A stretch of 34,419 nt of DNA, taken from NCBI RefSeq assembly GCF_014694385.1, contig NZ_JAAOCA010000046.1:1-34419 (forward strand). Direction: 5' to 3'. The stretch is from Pseudomonas typographi. GTDB taxonomy: Bacteria > Pseudomonadota > Gammaproteobacteria > Pseudomonadales > Pseudomonadaceae. This document shows, in pieces, positions 21,570-29,684 of this stretch. Below the pieces are notes generated by a model. It made no database searches, was not told the DNA's origin, and saw only the letters and a list, made by a program, of their open reading frames with translations. Positions within the stretch are counted from its first letter, which is position 1. Each line of letters starts with the position of its first letter. The translations under genes were made by a program, and so were the position numbers.

Positions 21570-22778
21570 TCAAGCGGATTGAAATGCCAGGTTCAACCGT
21601 TCCAGGCCCTCATCGATCTGCGCCAGCCCGGGCGCGGCGAACGACAGCCGCAGGCTGGCGGGGTCGGGGTTATCGCCAAAGAACGCCGTACCGGGCACGA
21701 ACAGCACGTTGCGCGCCACCGCCCGCTGGAACAGGTCGCTGGCCAGCACGCCGTGGCGGCAACGGCCCCACACGAACATCCCCCCTTGCGGCGGCGCCAC
21801 CTCAAGCTGCCCAGCCAGGCCCGCGAGGCCGGCGAGCATGCGTTCGGCCTTGGCCCGGTAACCGGCCACCAAGGTAGGCAGGTGCTGCTCCAGGGCACCG
21901 GCCGCCAGGTATTCAGCGGCGATGCGCTGAGCCCACGGTGAGGTGCACAGGTCTACCGTTTGCTTAGCGATGGTGCAGCGCTGGCGCACCGGCAGCGGGG
22001 CGACCATCCAGCCCACCCGCAAGCCCGGCGCCACCACCTTCGATAAGCTCGACAGGTGGATGACCCGCCCCTGGGCACCGGGCACTTGGCTTTGCAGCGC
22101 CAACAACGATGGCAGCGGCTCGCCGGCAAAGCGCAAGGCGCCGTAGGGGTCGTCTTCAACAATGAGAAAATCATGCTCGGCTGCCAGCGCCAGCAGGGCC
22201 AAGCGTCGCTGCAGCGGCAGGCAAGCCCCGGTGGGGTTGGCAAAGCTCGGCACGCAATAGAGCAAACGAAAGCGCCCACGGGGCTCAGCCGCCAGTTGCA
22301 CGGCCAAGGCGCCGGTGTCGAGCCCCTCGGCATCGGTGGCCACCCCGGCCAATGGGCAGCCGGCCAGGCGCAGCGCTTGCAAGGTGGCCGGGTACGTGGG
22401 CCGCTCCACCAGTACGCGGTCGCCGGGGCTGAGCAATACCTTGATCAGTAAGTCCAGGCCCTGCTGGGAGCCAGTGGTGACCATCAGTTCCTCAAGCGCC
22501 ACCTGGCACCCTCGGCGCGCCATCAAGGCCTGCAACTGCTCACGCAACATCGGCAGGCCCTCGGTGGCGGAGTACTGCAAGCAGTCGACCGGCGCGGTGC
22601 CCAAGGCCCTCTGCGCCGCCGTGGCCAGGCCGGGCTGGTCGAACAGCGCCGGCGGCGGATAACCGCCGGCAAAGGAGATCATCCCCGGCCTCGACAGGTA
22701 TGGGAACAACTCGCGGATCGCGGAGCCGGCAGGCGCCTCGAAGGCGGGGGTAAAGCGGTAGCGGGGCGGCTCGGCCAT
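21570..22778 (-). CDS. PLP-dependent aminotransferase, class I/II (MocR/LysN-like fold)
   Basis: A 402-residue pyridoxal-phosphate enzyme. The ATG at 22778 begins MAEPPRYRFTPAFEAPAGSAIRELFPYL, typical of the 2-aminoadipate/aromatic/multi-substrate aminotransferase group. Motifs: cofactor-binding region TTGSQQGLDLL (101-111), PSFANPTG with Asn181, VEDDPYG with Asp210 and Tyr212, and the Schiff-base lysine Lys247 in SSLSKVVAPGLRVGW, with Arg254 for the phosphate. Such enzymes transfer the amino group of many amino acids to 2-oxoglutarate; the actual donor cannot be told. There is no DNA-binding domain, so it is not a MocR regulator. It is on the same strand as oprH but is separated from it by the PhoP array. 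The LysR gene follows upstream with a 76-base gap. Confidence 0.9.
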   Translation of the reverse strand: MAEPPRYRFTPAFEAPAGSAIRELFPYLSRPGMISFAGGYPPPALFDQPGLATAAQRALGTAPVDCLQYSATEGLPMLREQLQALMARRGCQVALEELMVTTGSQQGLDLLIKVLLSPGDRVLVERPTYPATLQALRLAGCPLAGVATDAEGLDTGALAVQLAAEPRGRFRLLYCVPSFANPTGACLPLQRRLALLALAAEHDFLIVEDDPYGALRFAGEPLPSLLALQSQVPGAQGRVIHLSSLSKVVAPGLRVGWMVAPLPVRQRCTIAKQTVDLCTSPWAQRIAAEYLAAGALEQHLPTLVAGYRAKAERMLAGLAGLAGQLEVAPPQGGMFVWGRCRHGVLASDLFQRAVARNVLFVPGTAFFGDNPDPASLRLSFAAPGLAQIDEGLERLNLAFQSA

Positions 22779-22854
22779 GGCGGTCGCTCGTTAAGGCTGC
22801 GGCGGCAGTATCGAAGTGTGCCGGGGGCACCGCAAGCGAACAATACTCCACACA

Positions 22855-23781
22855 TCATGCCGTGGCGGCATGACCTTCGCCCTGCAGCCAGGTATGCAAC
22901 GCCGCCACCGCCCGCGGCCGGCTGGAATGCTCGTTCACGGCCAGGTAGTAGCCGCGGCGGGTGGCGTAACGCTGCGGCAAGGCTTCGACCAAGCGCCCGT
23001 CGACGAGCAGGTCGGCGAGCATATGCGGGCTGCCCAGGGCGATACCGCGGCCATCGACCGTGGCCTGGATCTGCTGGGCATGGTTGTTGAAGGCCAGGCG
23101 CGCCGGCGGCAGCACGCCACGCACGTTCATCTGGTCGAACCAGGCGCCCCAGTCGGCTACCGCCCAGTTGAAGCCGCGCCAGTGCTCGCGGTCCAGGTTG
23201 AGCAGCCGCTCCCCGAGTAACTGCTGCGGCTCGCTGAGGGTACGACCTTGCAGGTACCCGGGGCTGCACAGCGGTACGAGCACTTCGTCCATCAGGTGGC
23301 TCATGCGCACGCCATGGCGCTGCCCTTCGTTGCCGCAGGTGATGGCCATGTCGACGTTCTCGGCGCGCAGGTCCACTTCGCGATCCAAGGCGAACAGGCG
23401 CAAGGCCACCTGCGGGTGCTGCTGCTGGAACGCATCCAGGCGCGGCATCAACCAGTAGGTGGCCATGCATACGGTGGCGGCGATGGTCACCGCACCACTG
23501 GCATCGCTGCGGATCTCGGTGCTGGCCTGGGCGATGCGCTCCAAGCTCTCGTCCACCGCCTCGAACAGGCGCTGGCCAGCCGTGGTAAGCGCCACGCTAC
23601 GGTGGTTGCGGATGAACAACGGGTTGCCCAGGTGCCCTTCGAGCAGGCGCACCTGCCGGCTGACCGCCGCTTGGGTGATGCACATCTCTTGTGCGGCCAG
23701 GGTAAAGCTTTGCAAGCGCGCGGCGGCTTCGAACACCACCAACGCGGTCAATGGCGGCAAGCGCCGGCGTAGCCTTTCCAT
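22855..23781 (-). CDS. LysR-family transcriptional regulator (GcvA-like)
   Basis: A 308-residue LysR regulator. The ATG at 23781 follows AAGGAAAAGTT. The N-terminal helix-turn-helix (about 9-68) reads LTALVVFEAAARLQSFTLAAQEMCITQAAVSRQVRLLEGHLG and then PLFIRNHRSVALTTAG. The effector domain spans about 95-300 and contains VDMAITCGNEG. The order resembles GcvA/AmpR-like members. It is divergent from the betaine-type binding protein at 23914, so by the usual LysR pattern it most likely controls that gene and the demethylase behind it. A perfect inverted repeat GAGCCC/GGGCTC lies in the gap between them. The aminotransferase gene downstream may or may not be cotranscribed. Confidence 0.92.
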   Translation of the reverse strand: MERLRRRLPPLTALVVFEAAARLQSFTLAAQEMCITQAAVSRQVRLLEGHLGNPLFIRNHRSVALTTAGQRLFEAVDESLERIAQASTEIRSDASGAVTIAATVCMATYWLMPRLDAFQQQHPQVALRLFALDREVDLRAENVDMAITCGNEGQRHGVRMSHLMDEVLVPLCSPGYLQGRTLSEPQQLLGERLLNLDREHWRGFNWAVADWGAWFDQMNVRGVLPPARLAFNNHAQQIQATVDGRGIALGSPHMLADLLVDGRLVEALPQRYATRRGYYLAVNEHSSRPRAVAALHTWLQGEGHAATA

Positions 23782-23818
23782 AACTTTTCCTTACCCGAAC
23801 CGGCAGTTTTAATCGGTT

Positions 23819-23836
23819 GAGCCCGGCGCTGGGCTC
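23819..23836. promoter_or_regulatory. Candidate LysR operator between divergent genes
   Basis: GAGCCC and GGGCTC form a perfect inverted repeat with a 6-base spacer in the 132-base gap. A TATAAC hexamer (23851-23856) that could be the -10 box of the binding-protein gene lies 14 bases away. The repeat lacks the exact T-N11-A form, so the reading is tentative. Confidence 0.4.
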
Positions 23837-23913
23837 TGGTCAGATCACCCTATAACAAGATCCCTGCCTCCGACTGCCTAGCAAATGCCATGCACAACGA
23901 ACAGGAGACACCT

Positions 23914-24822
23914 ATGCCCGCCCCTTCGCTGTATAGACCAAAAGCTTATGCCTGGCTGGCAAGCCTGGCCCTCACCGCCAGCAGCCTGCTGGCTCACGCC
24001 GCCGAATCGGCCCCTGTGCGCATTGGCTGGGTGAATTGGTCCGATACCGAGATCACCGCCAAGCTTGCGCAAACCGCCCTGCAGGATCACCTCAAGCAAC
24101 CGGTGCAGATGATCCAGGCCGATATCGGCATCCAGTTCCAAGCCCTGGCCAACGGCAACATCGACCTGATCCCAATGGTGTGGTTGCCCAATACCCACAA
24201 AGCGTTCTGGGACAAGTACCAAAGCAAGCTCGAAGACCTCGGTGTGCTCTATGAGGGTCGCATCGGCTGGGCAGTGCCCGATATCGTGCCGGAAAGCGAG
24301 GTGGCCAGCCTCGAAGACCTCAACAAGCCCGAAGTGAAAGAGAAACTCGGCGGGCGCATCCTCACCTCCGAGGCGGGCAACGACCAATACAAGCTGTCAC
24401 TCAAGGCCATCGATGCCTACCAGCTCAAGGGCTACAAATTGGTGGCCTCTTCGGAAACCGGCATGCTCACCGAGATGGAGCGCAACCTCAGCCGCGGCCA
24501 GTGGTCGGTGATCAACGCCTGGAACCCGCACTGGATGTTCTCCAAATGGAAACTGCGCTATCTCAAAGAGCCGAAGCAGATCTTCGGGGGCGCAGAGCAG
24601 ATCCACGCCGTGGCCCGCAAAGGCTTCAGCCAGCAATACCCACAGGTGGCCTACTTTTTCGCCCATTACTCGCTGCCCCTGGCCGACCTGGAGCAACTGA
24701 TGCTCAAGGCCAAGCAGAGCAGCAGCGATGCGGTGGTGGCCGAATACTACGCCGCCAACCAACCGCGCTTCGCTGCCATGTTCGCCGCGGCGGCACAAGC
24801 CGCCAGCGCCGCCCAGCCCTGA
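23914..24822 (+). CDS. Glycine betaine/choline-type ABC substrate-binding protein (orphan, periplasmic)
   Basis: A 302-residue OpuAC/ProX-fold binding protein. The ATG at 23914 has AGGAG six bases upstream; a Sec signal peptide with a hydrophobic core LASLALTASSLLAHA ends near residue 24. The mature chain opens with VRIGWVNWSDTEITAKLAQ and contains PMVWLPNTHKAFWDKY and VINAWNPHWMFSKWKL. These tryptophans probably form the aromatic cage for a quaternary ammonium group. No permease or ATPase of this family is nearby. In Pseudomonas, orphan binding proteins such as CaiX, BetX and CbcX are known to share the CbcWV core, so this one may do likewise. It precedes a DgcA-like demethylase by 31 bases, suggesting an N-methylated amine as substrate. 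Confidence 0.9.
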   Translation: MPAPSLYRPKAYAWLASLALTASSLLAHAAESAPVRIGWVNWSDTEITAKLAQTALQDHLKQPVQMIQADIGIQFQALANGNIDLIPMVWLPNTHKAFWDKYQSKLEDLGVLYEGRIGWAVPDIVPESEVASLEDLNKPEVKEKLGGRILTSEAGNDQYKLSLKAIDAYQLKGYKLVASSETGMLTEMERNLSRGQWSVINAWNPHWMFSKWKLRYLKEPKQIFGGAEQIHAVARKGFSQQYPQVAYFFAHYSLPLADLEQLMLKAKQSSSDAVVAEYYAANQPRFAAMFAAAAQAASAAQP

Positions 24823-24853
24823 TGTGCCGCCGGCTTATCGATGAGGACGCCCC

Positions 24854-26896
24854 ATGGCCAGCACTAACGACCCGCTGCTACAACCCTTTACCCTCAAGCA
24901 CCTGCACCTGCGCAACCGGGTGGTGAGCACCTCCCATGAGCCAGCCTATTCCGAAGGTGGCATGCCACGGGCGCGTTACCGCCTTTACCACGAAGAAAAA
25001 GCCAAGGGCGGCGTGGCGTTGACGATGATCGGCGGCTCGTCGATCGTCGCCGCCGACAGCCCACCGGCGTTCGGCAACCTGCACCTGTACAAAGACGAGG
25101 TGGTGCCGTGGCTGCGCGAGTTGGCCGATGGCGTGCACCAACACGGCAGCGCGGTGATGTGCCAGTTGTCACACCTGGGCTGGCGCGCCAGCAACTTCAG
25201 CGACGACTGGTTGCCGCTGATGTGGCCGCAACGGGGCCGGGAGCATGCCCACCGCAGCTTCACCAAGCAGATGGAAGACTGGGACATCACGCGCATCGTG
25301 CGCCAGTACGCCGAAGCCGCGCAGCGCTGCCAGGCCGCTGGCCTGGACGGCGTGGAAATCGAGGCCTATGGGCATTTGTTCGACGCTTTCTGGAGCCCCG
25401 GGAACCGGCGCGAAGACGGTTATGGCGGCGACCTCGAAGGGCGCGTGCGGTTCCCGTTGCAGGTACTGGCGGCCATGCGCAAGGCGGTGGGGCCTGGCTT
25501 TATCATCGGCGTACGGATGGCCGTGGATGAAGCCATGCCCGGCGGCCTTAGCGAACAAGAAGGTTTGACCATCGCCCGTACCCTGGCCGATCACGGCATG
25601 GATTTCATCAGCGTGATCAAGGGCCGCATCGACAGCGGCGAAGCCCTGGCGCGGGTGATACCCGGCATGGGCACCCCAGCGGGGCCCCATTTGGAGCTTG
25701 CCGGCGCGGTGCGGCGGACGGTCCCCGTGCCAGTGATGCATGCCGCGCGCATCAGCGACGTGGCCACTGCGCGCCATGCCCTGCGCGAAGGGTTGGTGGA
25801 CCTGGTGGGCCTGACCCGCCCGCACATGGCAGACCCGTACCTGCTGGCCAAGGTCGCCGCCGGCCAAGAGCAACGCATCCGCCCTTGCGTAGGCGCCAGT
25901 TACTGCATCGACCGCATTTACATCTCCGGCGAAGCGCATTGCATCCATAACCCGGCCACCGGCCGCGAAGCGCGTATCCCCCAACTGACCCCGCCCAGCC
26001 CCGCGCCGGGCAAGCACGTGGTGGTGGTGGGCGCTGGCCCCGCGGGGCTGGAGGCCGCCCGCGTGTGCGCCGAGCGCGGGCACCGGGTTAGCGTGCTGGA
26101 AGCAGCCAGCCACGCCGGTGGCCAGGTACGGGTGGCCGCCGCGCCGCTCCGGCGCCGTGAGTTGATCGGCGTAGTCGACTGGCGCCTGGCCGAGTGCGAA
26201 CGGCTGGAGGTCAGCTTTCGCTACCACTGCTATGCCGAAGCCAACGACGTGCTGGCACTGGCCCCCGACGTGGTGATCATCGCCACCGGCGGCATCCCCG
26301 ATTGTGAATTCCTCGAAGAAGGCAACGCGTTGGTGCACAGTAGTTGGGACGTGCTCACCGGCGACTTCACGCCACAGGGCAGCGTGTTGGTGTTCGACGG
26401 CAACGGCGGCCACCAGGCCATGAGCTGCGCCGAGACCCTGGCGCAGATGCCAGGCGTGAGCGTCCAACTGGTCACGGGCGAAACCTCGCTCGGGCCCGAT
26501 GTGGGGGGCCTGAACATGCCGGCGTACCTGAAGGTATTCGTCGCCCATGGGGTGCAGCAAACCTTTTCGCAGCGCCTGGTGGGCGTGCGCGCTGCCGGCA
26601 GCCAGAAGCTGGCACGGCTGTGGTGCGAGGCCACCGGCGAGCACTATGAGCGGCGGGTCGACCATGTGGTGGTAGAACACGGGACGCTGCCCATGGACGA
26701 ACTGTATTTTGCCCTCAAGGGCCTGTCGCGTAATCGCGGCGAGCTGGACCATGAGGCGTTCATCGGCATCCGCGAACAGCAGGTGAACACTCAGCCAGAG
26801 GCGCGTTTTCAGCTGTTCCGCATCGGCGATGCGGTGGCCAGCCGCGACATCCATGCCGCGATCTATGACGGGCTAAGGCTGTCGCTGGCGATCTGA
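24854..26896 (+). CDS. NADH:flavin oxidoreductase of the trimethylamine dehydrogenase/DgcA group (probable N-demethylase)
   Basis: A 680-residue two-part flavoprotein. The ATG at 24854 follows GAGGA. Residues about 8-335 form the FMN-binding TIM barrel (LKHLHLRNRVVSTSHEPAYSEGG, LDGVEIEAYGHLFDAFWSPGNRREDGYGG). Residues about 386-670 form the dinucleotide domain with VVVVGAGPAGLEAA (390-403) and a second region ending FRIGDAVASRDIHAAIYDGLR. The linking section RPCVGASYCIDR...HC has Cys345, Cys351 and Cys363, where trimethylamine dehydrogenase has four cysteines for a 4Fe-4S cluster; one position is Ala. Overall it resembles dimethylglycine demethylase subunit DgcA as I remember it. With the binding protein upstream it probably demethylates an imported betaine-like compound; no DgcB partner is present. 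Confidence 0.88.
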   Translation: MASTNDPLLQPFTLKHLHLRNRVVSTSHEPAYSEGGMPRARYRLYHEEKAKGGVALTMIGGSSIVAADSPPAFGNLHLYKDEVVPWLRELADGVHQHGSAVMCQLSHLGWRASNFSDDWLPLMWPQRGREHAHRSFTKQMEDWDITRIVRQYAEAAQRCQAAGLDGVEIEAYGHLFDAFWSPGNRREDGYGGDLEGRVRFPLQVLAAMRKAVGPGFIIGVRMAVDEAMPGGLSEQEGLTIARTLADHGMDFISVIKGRIDSGEALARVIPGMGTPAGPHLELAGAVRRTVPVPVMHAARISDVATARHALREGLVDLVGLTRPHMADPYLLAKVAAGQEQRIRPCVGASYCIDRIYISGEAHCIHNPATGREARIPQLTPPSPAPGKHVVVVGAGPAGLEAARVCAERGHRVSVLEAASHAGGQVRVAAAPLRRRELIGVVDWRLAECERLEVSFRYHCYAEANDVLALAPDVVIIATGGIPDCEFLEEGNALVHSSWDVLTGDFTPQGSVLVFDGNGGHQAMSCAETLAQMPGVSVQLVTGETSLGPDVGGLNMPAYLKVFVAHGVQQTFSQRLVGVRAAGSQKLARLWCEATGEHYERRVDHVVVEHGTLPMDELYFALKGLSRNRGELDHEAFIGIREQQVNTQPEARFQLFRIGDAVASRDIHAAIYDGLRLSLAI

Positions 26897-26978
26897 AACC
26901 TGCCGGGGGCTGTGCTACCATGCCGGCCCGCCCGTGTTTCCCTGCCAGGGCGGCAGAAATAAGGACCGCACCGCCGCG

Positions 26979-27581
26979 ATGAGCAGCATTCGCGAACGCA
27001 ACTGCGCACTGATCCTGCGCGCCGCCAGTGAAGAATTCGCCGACAAGGGTTTCGCCGCCGCCAAGACCCAAGACATCGCCGAACGCGCCGGGCTGCCCAA
27101 GCCCAACGTGTATTACTACTTCAAGTCCAAGGAAAACCTCTACCGCGAAGTGCTGGCCAGCATCGTCGAGCCCATTCTGGCCGCGTCCCAACCCTTCGAC
27201 CCGGCCGGCGACCCGTGCGACGTGCTTAGCCGCTACGTAAGGGCCAAGGTACGCATCTCCCGCGACCTGCCGTTCGCCTCGAAAGTGTTCGCCAGCGAGA
27301 TCATGCACGGCGCCCCGCACCTCGCGCCGGACCTGGTCGAGCGCCTCGACCGCCAGGCCCAGCACAACATCGCCTGCCTGCGTGGCTGGATCGCCCAAGG
27401 CCGGATGGCGGCGATCGACCCGCAGCACCTGATGTTCACCCTGTGGGCCGCGACCCAGACTTACGCCGACTTCGACTGGCAGATCAGCACCGTGACTGGC
27501 AAGCCGAAACTCGATGATGAAGACTACGACGCGGCAGTGAACACGATTCTGACCTTGGTGTTGAAAGGTTGCGGCCTGTAA
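26979..27581 (+). CDS. TetR-family transcriptional regulator (RutR-like C-terminal domain)
   Basis: A 200-residue TetR-type repressor. I start it at ATG 26979 (MSSIRERNCALILRAA), with AAGGA upstream and a correct first helix; a GTG at 26934 would add unconserved residues. The helix-turn-helix lies at about 29-50 (KTQDIAERAGLPKPNVYYYFKSKENLY). The ligand domain ends with LWAATQTYADFDWQISTVTGKP, the pattern of the RutR/YcdC C-terminal family. RutR itself responds to uracil, but members have diverged and the ligand here is unknown. The gene follows the demethylase by 82 bases in the same direction and could regulate it or the genes behind. No palindrome near its own start stood out. Confidence 0.9.
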   Translation: MSSIRERNCALILRAASEEFADKGFAAAKTQDIAERAGLPKPNVYYYFKSKENLYREVLASIVEPILAASQPFDPAGDPCDVLSRYVRAKVRISRDLPFASKVFASEIMHGAPHLAPDLVERLDRQAQHNIACLRGWIAQGRMAAIDPQHLMFTLWAATQTYADFDWQISTVTGKPKLDDEDYDAAVNTILTLVLKGCGL

Positions 27582-27626
27582 CGAGCGGCGAACCGTGGGG
27601 CCTGTGCGCGGGGCATTGTATTTTCT

Positions 27627-27655
27627 TTGACACATTGGCAAGCGCTGGCTATACC
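27627..27655 (+). promoter_or_regulatory. Near-consensus sigma-70 promoter ahead of the autotransporter relic
   Basis: TTGACA (27627-27632), a 17-base spacer and TATACC (27650-27655) give an excellent -35 and a good -10 box. An ATG with AGGG upstream lies at 27691. The site falls within or next to a decayed coding sequence, so it may be fortuitous, or it may now serve the ABC genes at 28098. Confidence 0.45.
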
Positions 27656-27950
27656 GTCGCTTCCAGTCCTTAGCAGGCAGGGTAGCTTTCATGGATAGCC
27701 GCAACACCTTGGGTGTGGGTTATAACCTGATCAACGACCCCAGTGCCGTGAGCGCGCGCCTCGCCGGCGCCGCCAGCCAGCGCTTCACCACGGCCCCCGG
27801 CGAGGCCAGCCCGTGACTGGTGCGCAAAGGGCTGAGTTGGGTCGGGCCATTGAGCGCGGCCGGTGCGCAGCTCCCAGTGGACTACACAGCGCAAACCGAA
27901 GCGATTTCAATGCCCAGGCCGCCAGCGTGAAGCTGTCGGTACCGTACTAA
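27652..27950 (+). pseudogene. Relic of an autotransporter beta-barrel C-terminus
   Basis: Translation gives the end of an autotransporter barrel: a first stretch RRFQSLAGRVAFMDSRNTLG, then VGYNLINDPSAVSARLAGAA and GEASP. A TGA (27814-27816) stands where tryptophan would be expected, and the frame continues with LVRKGLSWVGPLSAAGAQL and VDYTAQ. After a one-base deletion near 27895, RSDFNAQAASVKLSVPY follows with a TAA at 27948-27950. The last segment is the typical final strand ending in an aromatic residue. Upstream the frame closes at 27628, and nothing of the passenger domain remains. A 41-codon open frame from 27691 survives but is unlikely to be functional. The remnant lies between the TetR gene and an ABC transporter, marking a rearrangement or deletion there. 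Confidence 0.75.
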
Positions 27951-28097
27951 TCTCTTACCCTTACCACTGGCCAGGCGCGTGACACCCACATGCAGCTAAC
28001 GCATGCGATTTATACCCTGAATGCATTGGCCACATCGCTGTGCTGCGGTTTTTAATCCCGTGCACCTTTATCCCTCTGATGTGCGAAGAAGCTCACG

Positions 28098-29684
28098 GTG
28101 TCAGCCCTGCAACCGCTCAACCTCGTTTCCGCCGCGCCGCGACTACGCTGGCCGGCCTTCGGCCGCAGCGCCTTACCGTGGATCGTGCCGCTGTGCGTGC
28201 TGGCGCTGTGGTGGGTGGCCAGCCATCGGCACTGGATGAGCCCACAGATCTTGCCGACCCCCGAATTGGTCTGGAGCAGCCTGCTGGAACTGGCCGCCGG
28301 CGAGCTATGGAGCAACCTCTGGATCAGCCTGCAGCGCCTGCTGCGCGGCCTGCTGGCCGGCATCGCCGCCGGCGCCTTGCTCGGCGCATGGCTGGGGGCC
28401 AGCCGGCGCGCCGAGCGTATGGTCCTGCCGACCCTCAGCGCCCTGGCGCAGATCCCGACCCTGGCGTGGATTCCGCTGTTCATGGTCTGCTTCGGCATCG
28501 GCGAAGCGCTGAAGATGGCCGTGCTTATCAAGGCGGTGGTAATGCCGGTGCTGATGCACACCCTGGTCGGCGTACGCGACGCCCAACCGCGCCTGCGCGA
28601 AGCCGCCACGGTGCTGCGCCTGCCCTTTGGCCTGCGCCTGCGCCGGCTCATCCTACCCGCCGCCTTACCCTCGTTCATGGCCGGCGTGCGCCTGGCGCTG
28701 TCGGCCGGCTGGGCCTCGCTGCTGGCGGTAGAGCTGCTGGCCTCCAGCGAGGGCCTGGGCTACCTGATGGTCTGGGCGCGCCAGCTGTTCATGCTCGATA
28801 TTGTCTTCGTCTGCATCGTACTGATCGGCTTGCTGGGCGTGGCCCTGGACCGCGGCATCGGCTGGCTCGACCGGCGCCTGGTGTTCTGGCCTCACACCAG
28901 CCTCGGCCAGTTGCAATTGCAGCGCCCCAACACCTTCGGCGAACGGGCCCTGGCCTGGGTGCTGCCGGTGTTATTGCTGGCCCTATGGCAGCTGGCCAGC
29001 GCTGAACACTGGGTCGACCCCAACCTGTTGGCGCCCCCCGCCAAGGTGGTCGCCAGCGCCCTGGCCGGGTTCGCCGACGGCAGCCTGATCCAAGCCATGC
29101 GCATGAGCCTGCAACGCACCCTCGGCGGCCTGCTCATAGGTGGCAGCCTGGGCTTGCTGGGCGGGCTGATGCTCGGCCTGTCGCCGCGGGCCGAGCGCCT
29201 GTTCGGCCCCAGCTTCAGCGCCCTGCGCCAGATCGCGATTTTCGCCTGGGTACCGCTGATCACCGCGTGGTGCGGCCTGGGCGAAGGCGCGAAATGGGCC
29301 TTCGTGGCCATGGCCGCATTCTTTCCGCTGTTGGTGGCCACCCAGCGTGCCGTGGCCCAAGCCCCGGCGCAACTGACCGAGGCTTCACAAGTGCTGCACC
29401 TGGGCCTGCTGCAGCGCCTGCGTTGGCTGACCCTGCCCGCCGCCGCCCCCGGCATCTTCGCCGGCCTGCGCTTGGCCTTGATCTACGCTTGGCTGGGGAC
29501 CATCGGTGCCGAATACTTCATGCCCTCCGACGGCGGCATCGGCAGCCTGATGATCGGCGCCGAACAACTCATGCAAACGGACCGTATCCTCACCGGCATG
29601 GTGCTGATCGGCCTTGCCGGCGCGGTACTCAACTACCTCGGCCAAACCCTCGAACGCCGCGCCACGCGCTGGAGACATGCATGA
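28098..29684 (+). CDS. ABC transporter permease, two fused domains (SsuC/TauC/AtsB type)
   Basis: A 528-residue inner-membrane protein starting at GTG 28098 with a weak GAAG upstream. It consists of two homologous BPD_transp_1 halves of about 260 residues each with some twelve helices in total. Each half has its own coupling helix: LREAATVLRLPFGLRLRRLILPAALPS in the first and LTEASQVLHLGLLQRLRWLTLPAAAPG in the second. PTLSALAQIPTLAWIPLFMVCFGIGEALK and PSFSALRQIAIFAWVPLITAWCGLGEGAK are the matching repeats. Such permeases transport sulfonates, sulfate esters, nitrate or thiamin precursors; fused versions are known from pseudomonad sulfate-ester systems, as far as I recall. It overlaps the ATPase start by four bases. 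No periplasmic binding protein gene accompanies it, which is unusual. Confidence 0.9.
   Translation: MSALQPLNLVSAAPRLRWPAFGRSALPWIVPLCVLALWWVASHRHWMSPQILPTPELVWSSLLELAAGELWSNLWISLQRLLRGLLAGIAAGALLGAWLGASRRAERMVLPTLSALAQIPTLAWIPLFMVCFGIGEALKMAVLIKAVVMPVLMHTLVGVRDAQPRLREAATVLRLPFGLRLRRLILPAALPSFMAGVRLALSAGWASLLAVELLASSEGLGYLMVWARQLFMLDIVFVCIVLIGLLGVALDRGIGWLDRRLVFWPHTSLGQLQLQRPNTFGERALAWVLPVLLLALWQLASAEHWVDPNLLAPPAKVVASALAGFADGSLIQAMRMSLQRTLGGLLIGGSLGLLGGLMLGLSPRAERLFGPSFSALRQIAIFAWVPLITAWCGLGEGAKWAFVAMAAFFPLLVATQRAVAQAPAQLTEASQVLHLGLLQRLRWLTLPAAAPGIFAGLRLALIYAWLGTIGAEYFMPSDGGIGSLMIGAEQLMQTDRILTGMVLIGLAGAVLNYLGQTLERRATRWRHA

Noticed and set aside
25169..26854. A 561-codon open frame antisense to the flavoprotein demethylase
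   Set aside because: No recognisable domain and no ribosome binding site; the sense gene carries all FMN and Rossmann motifs.
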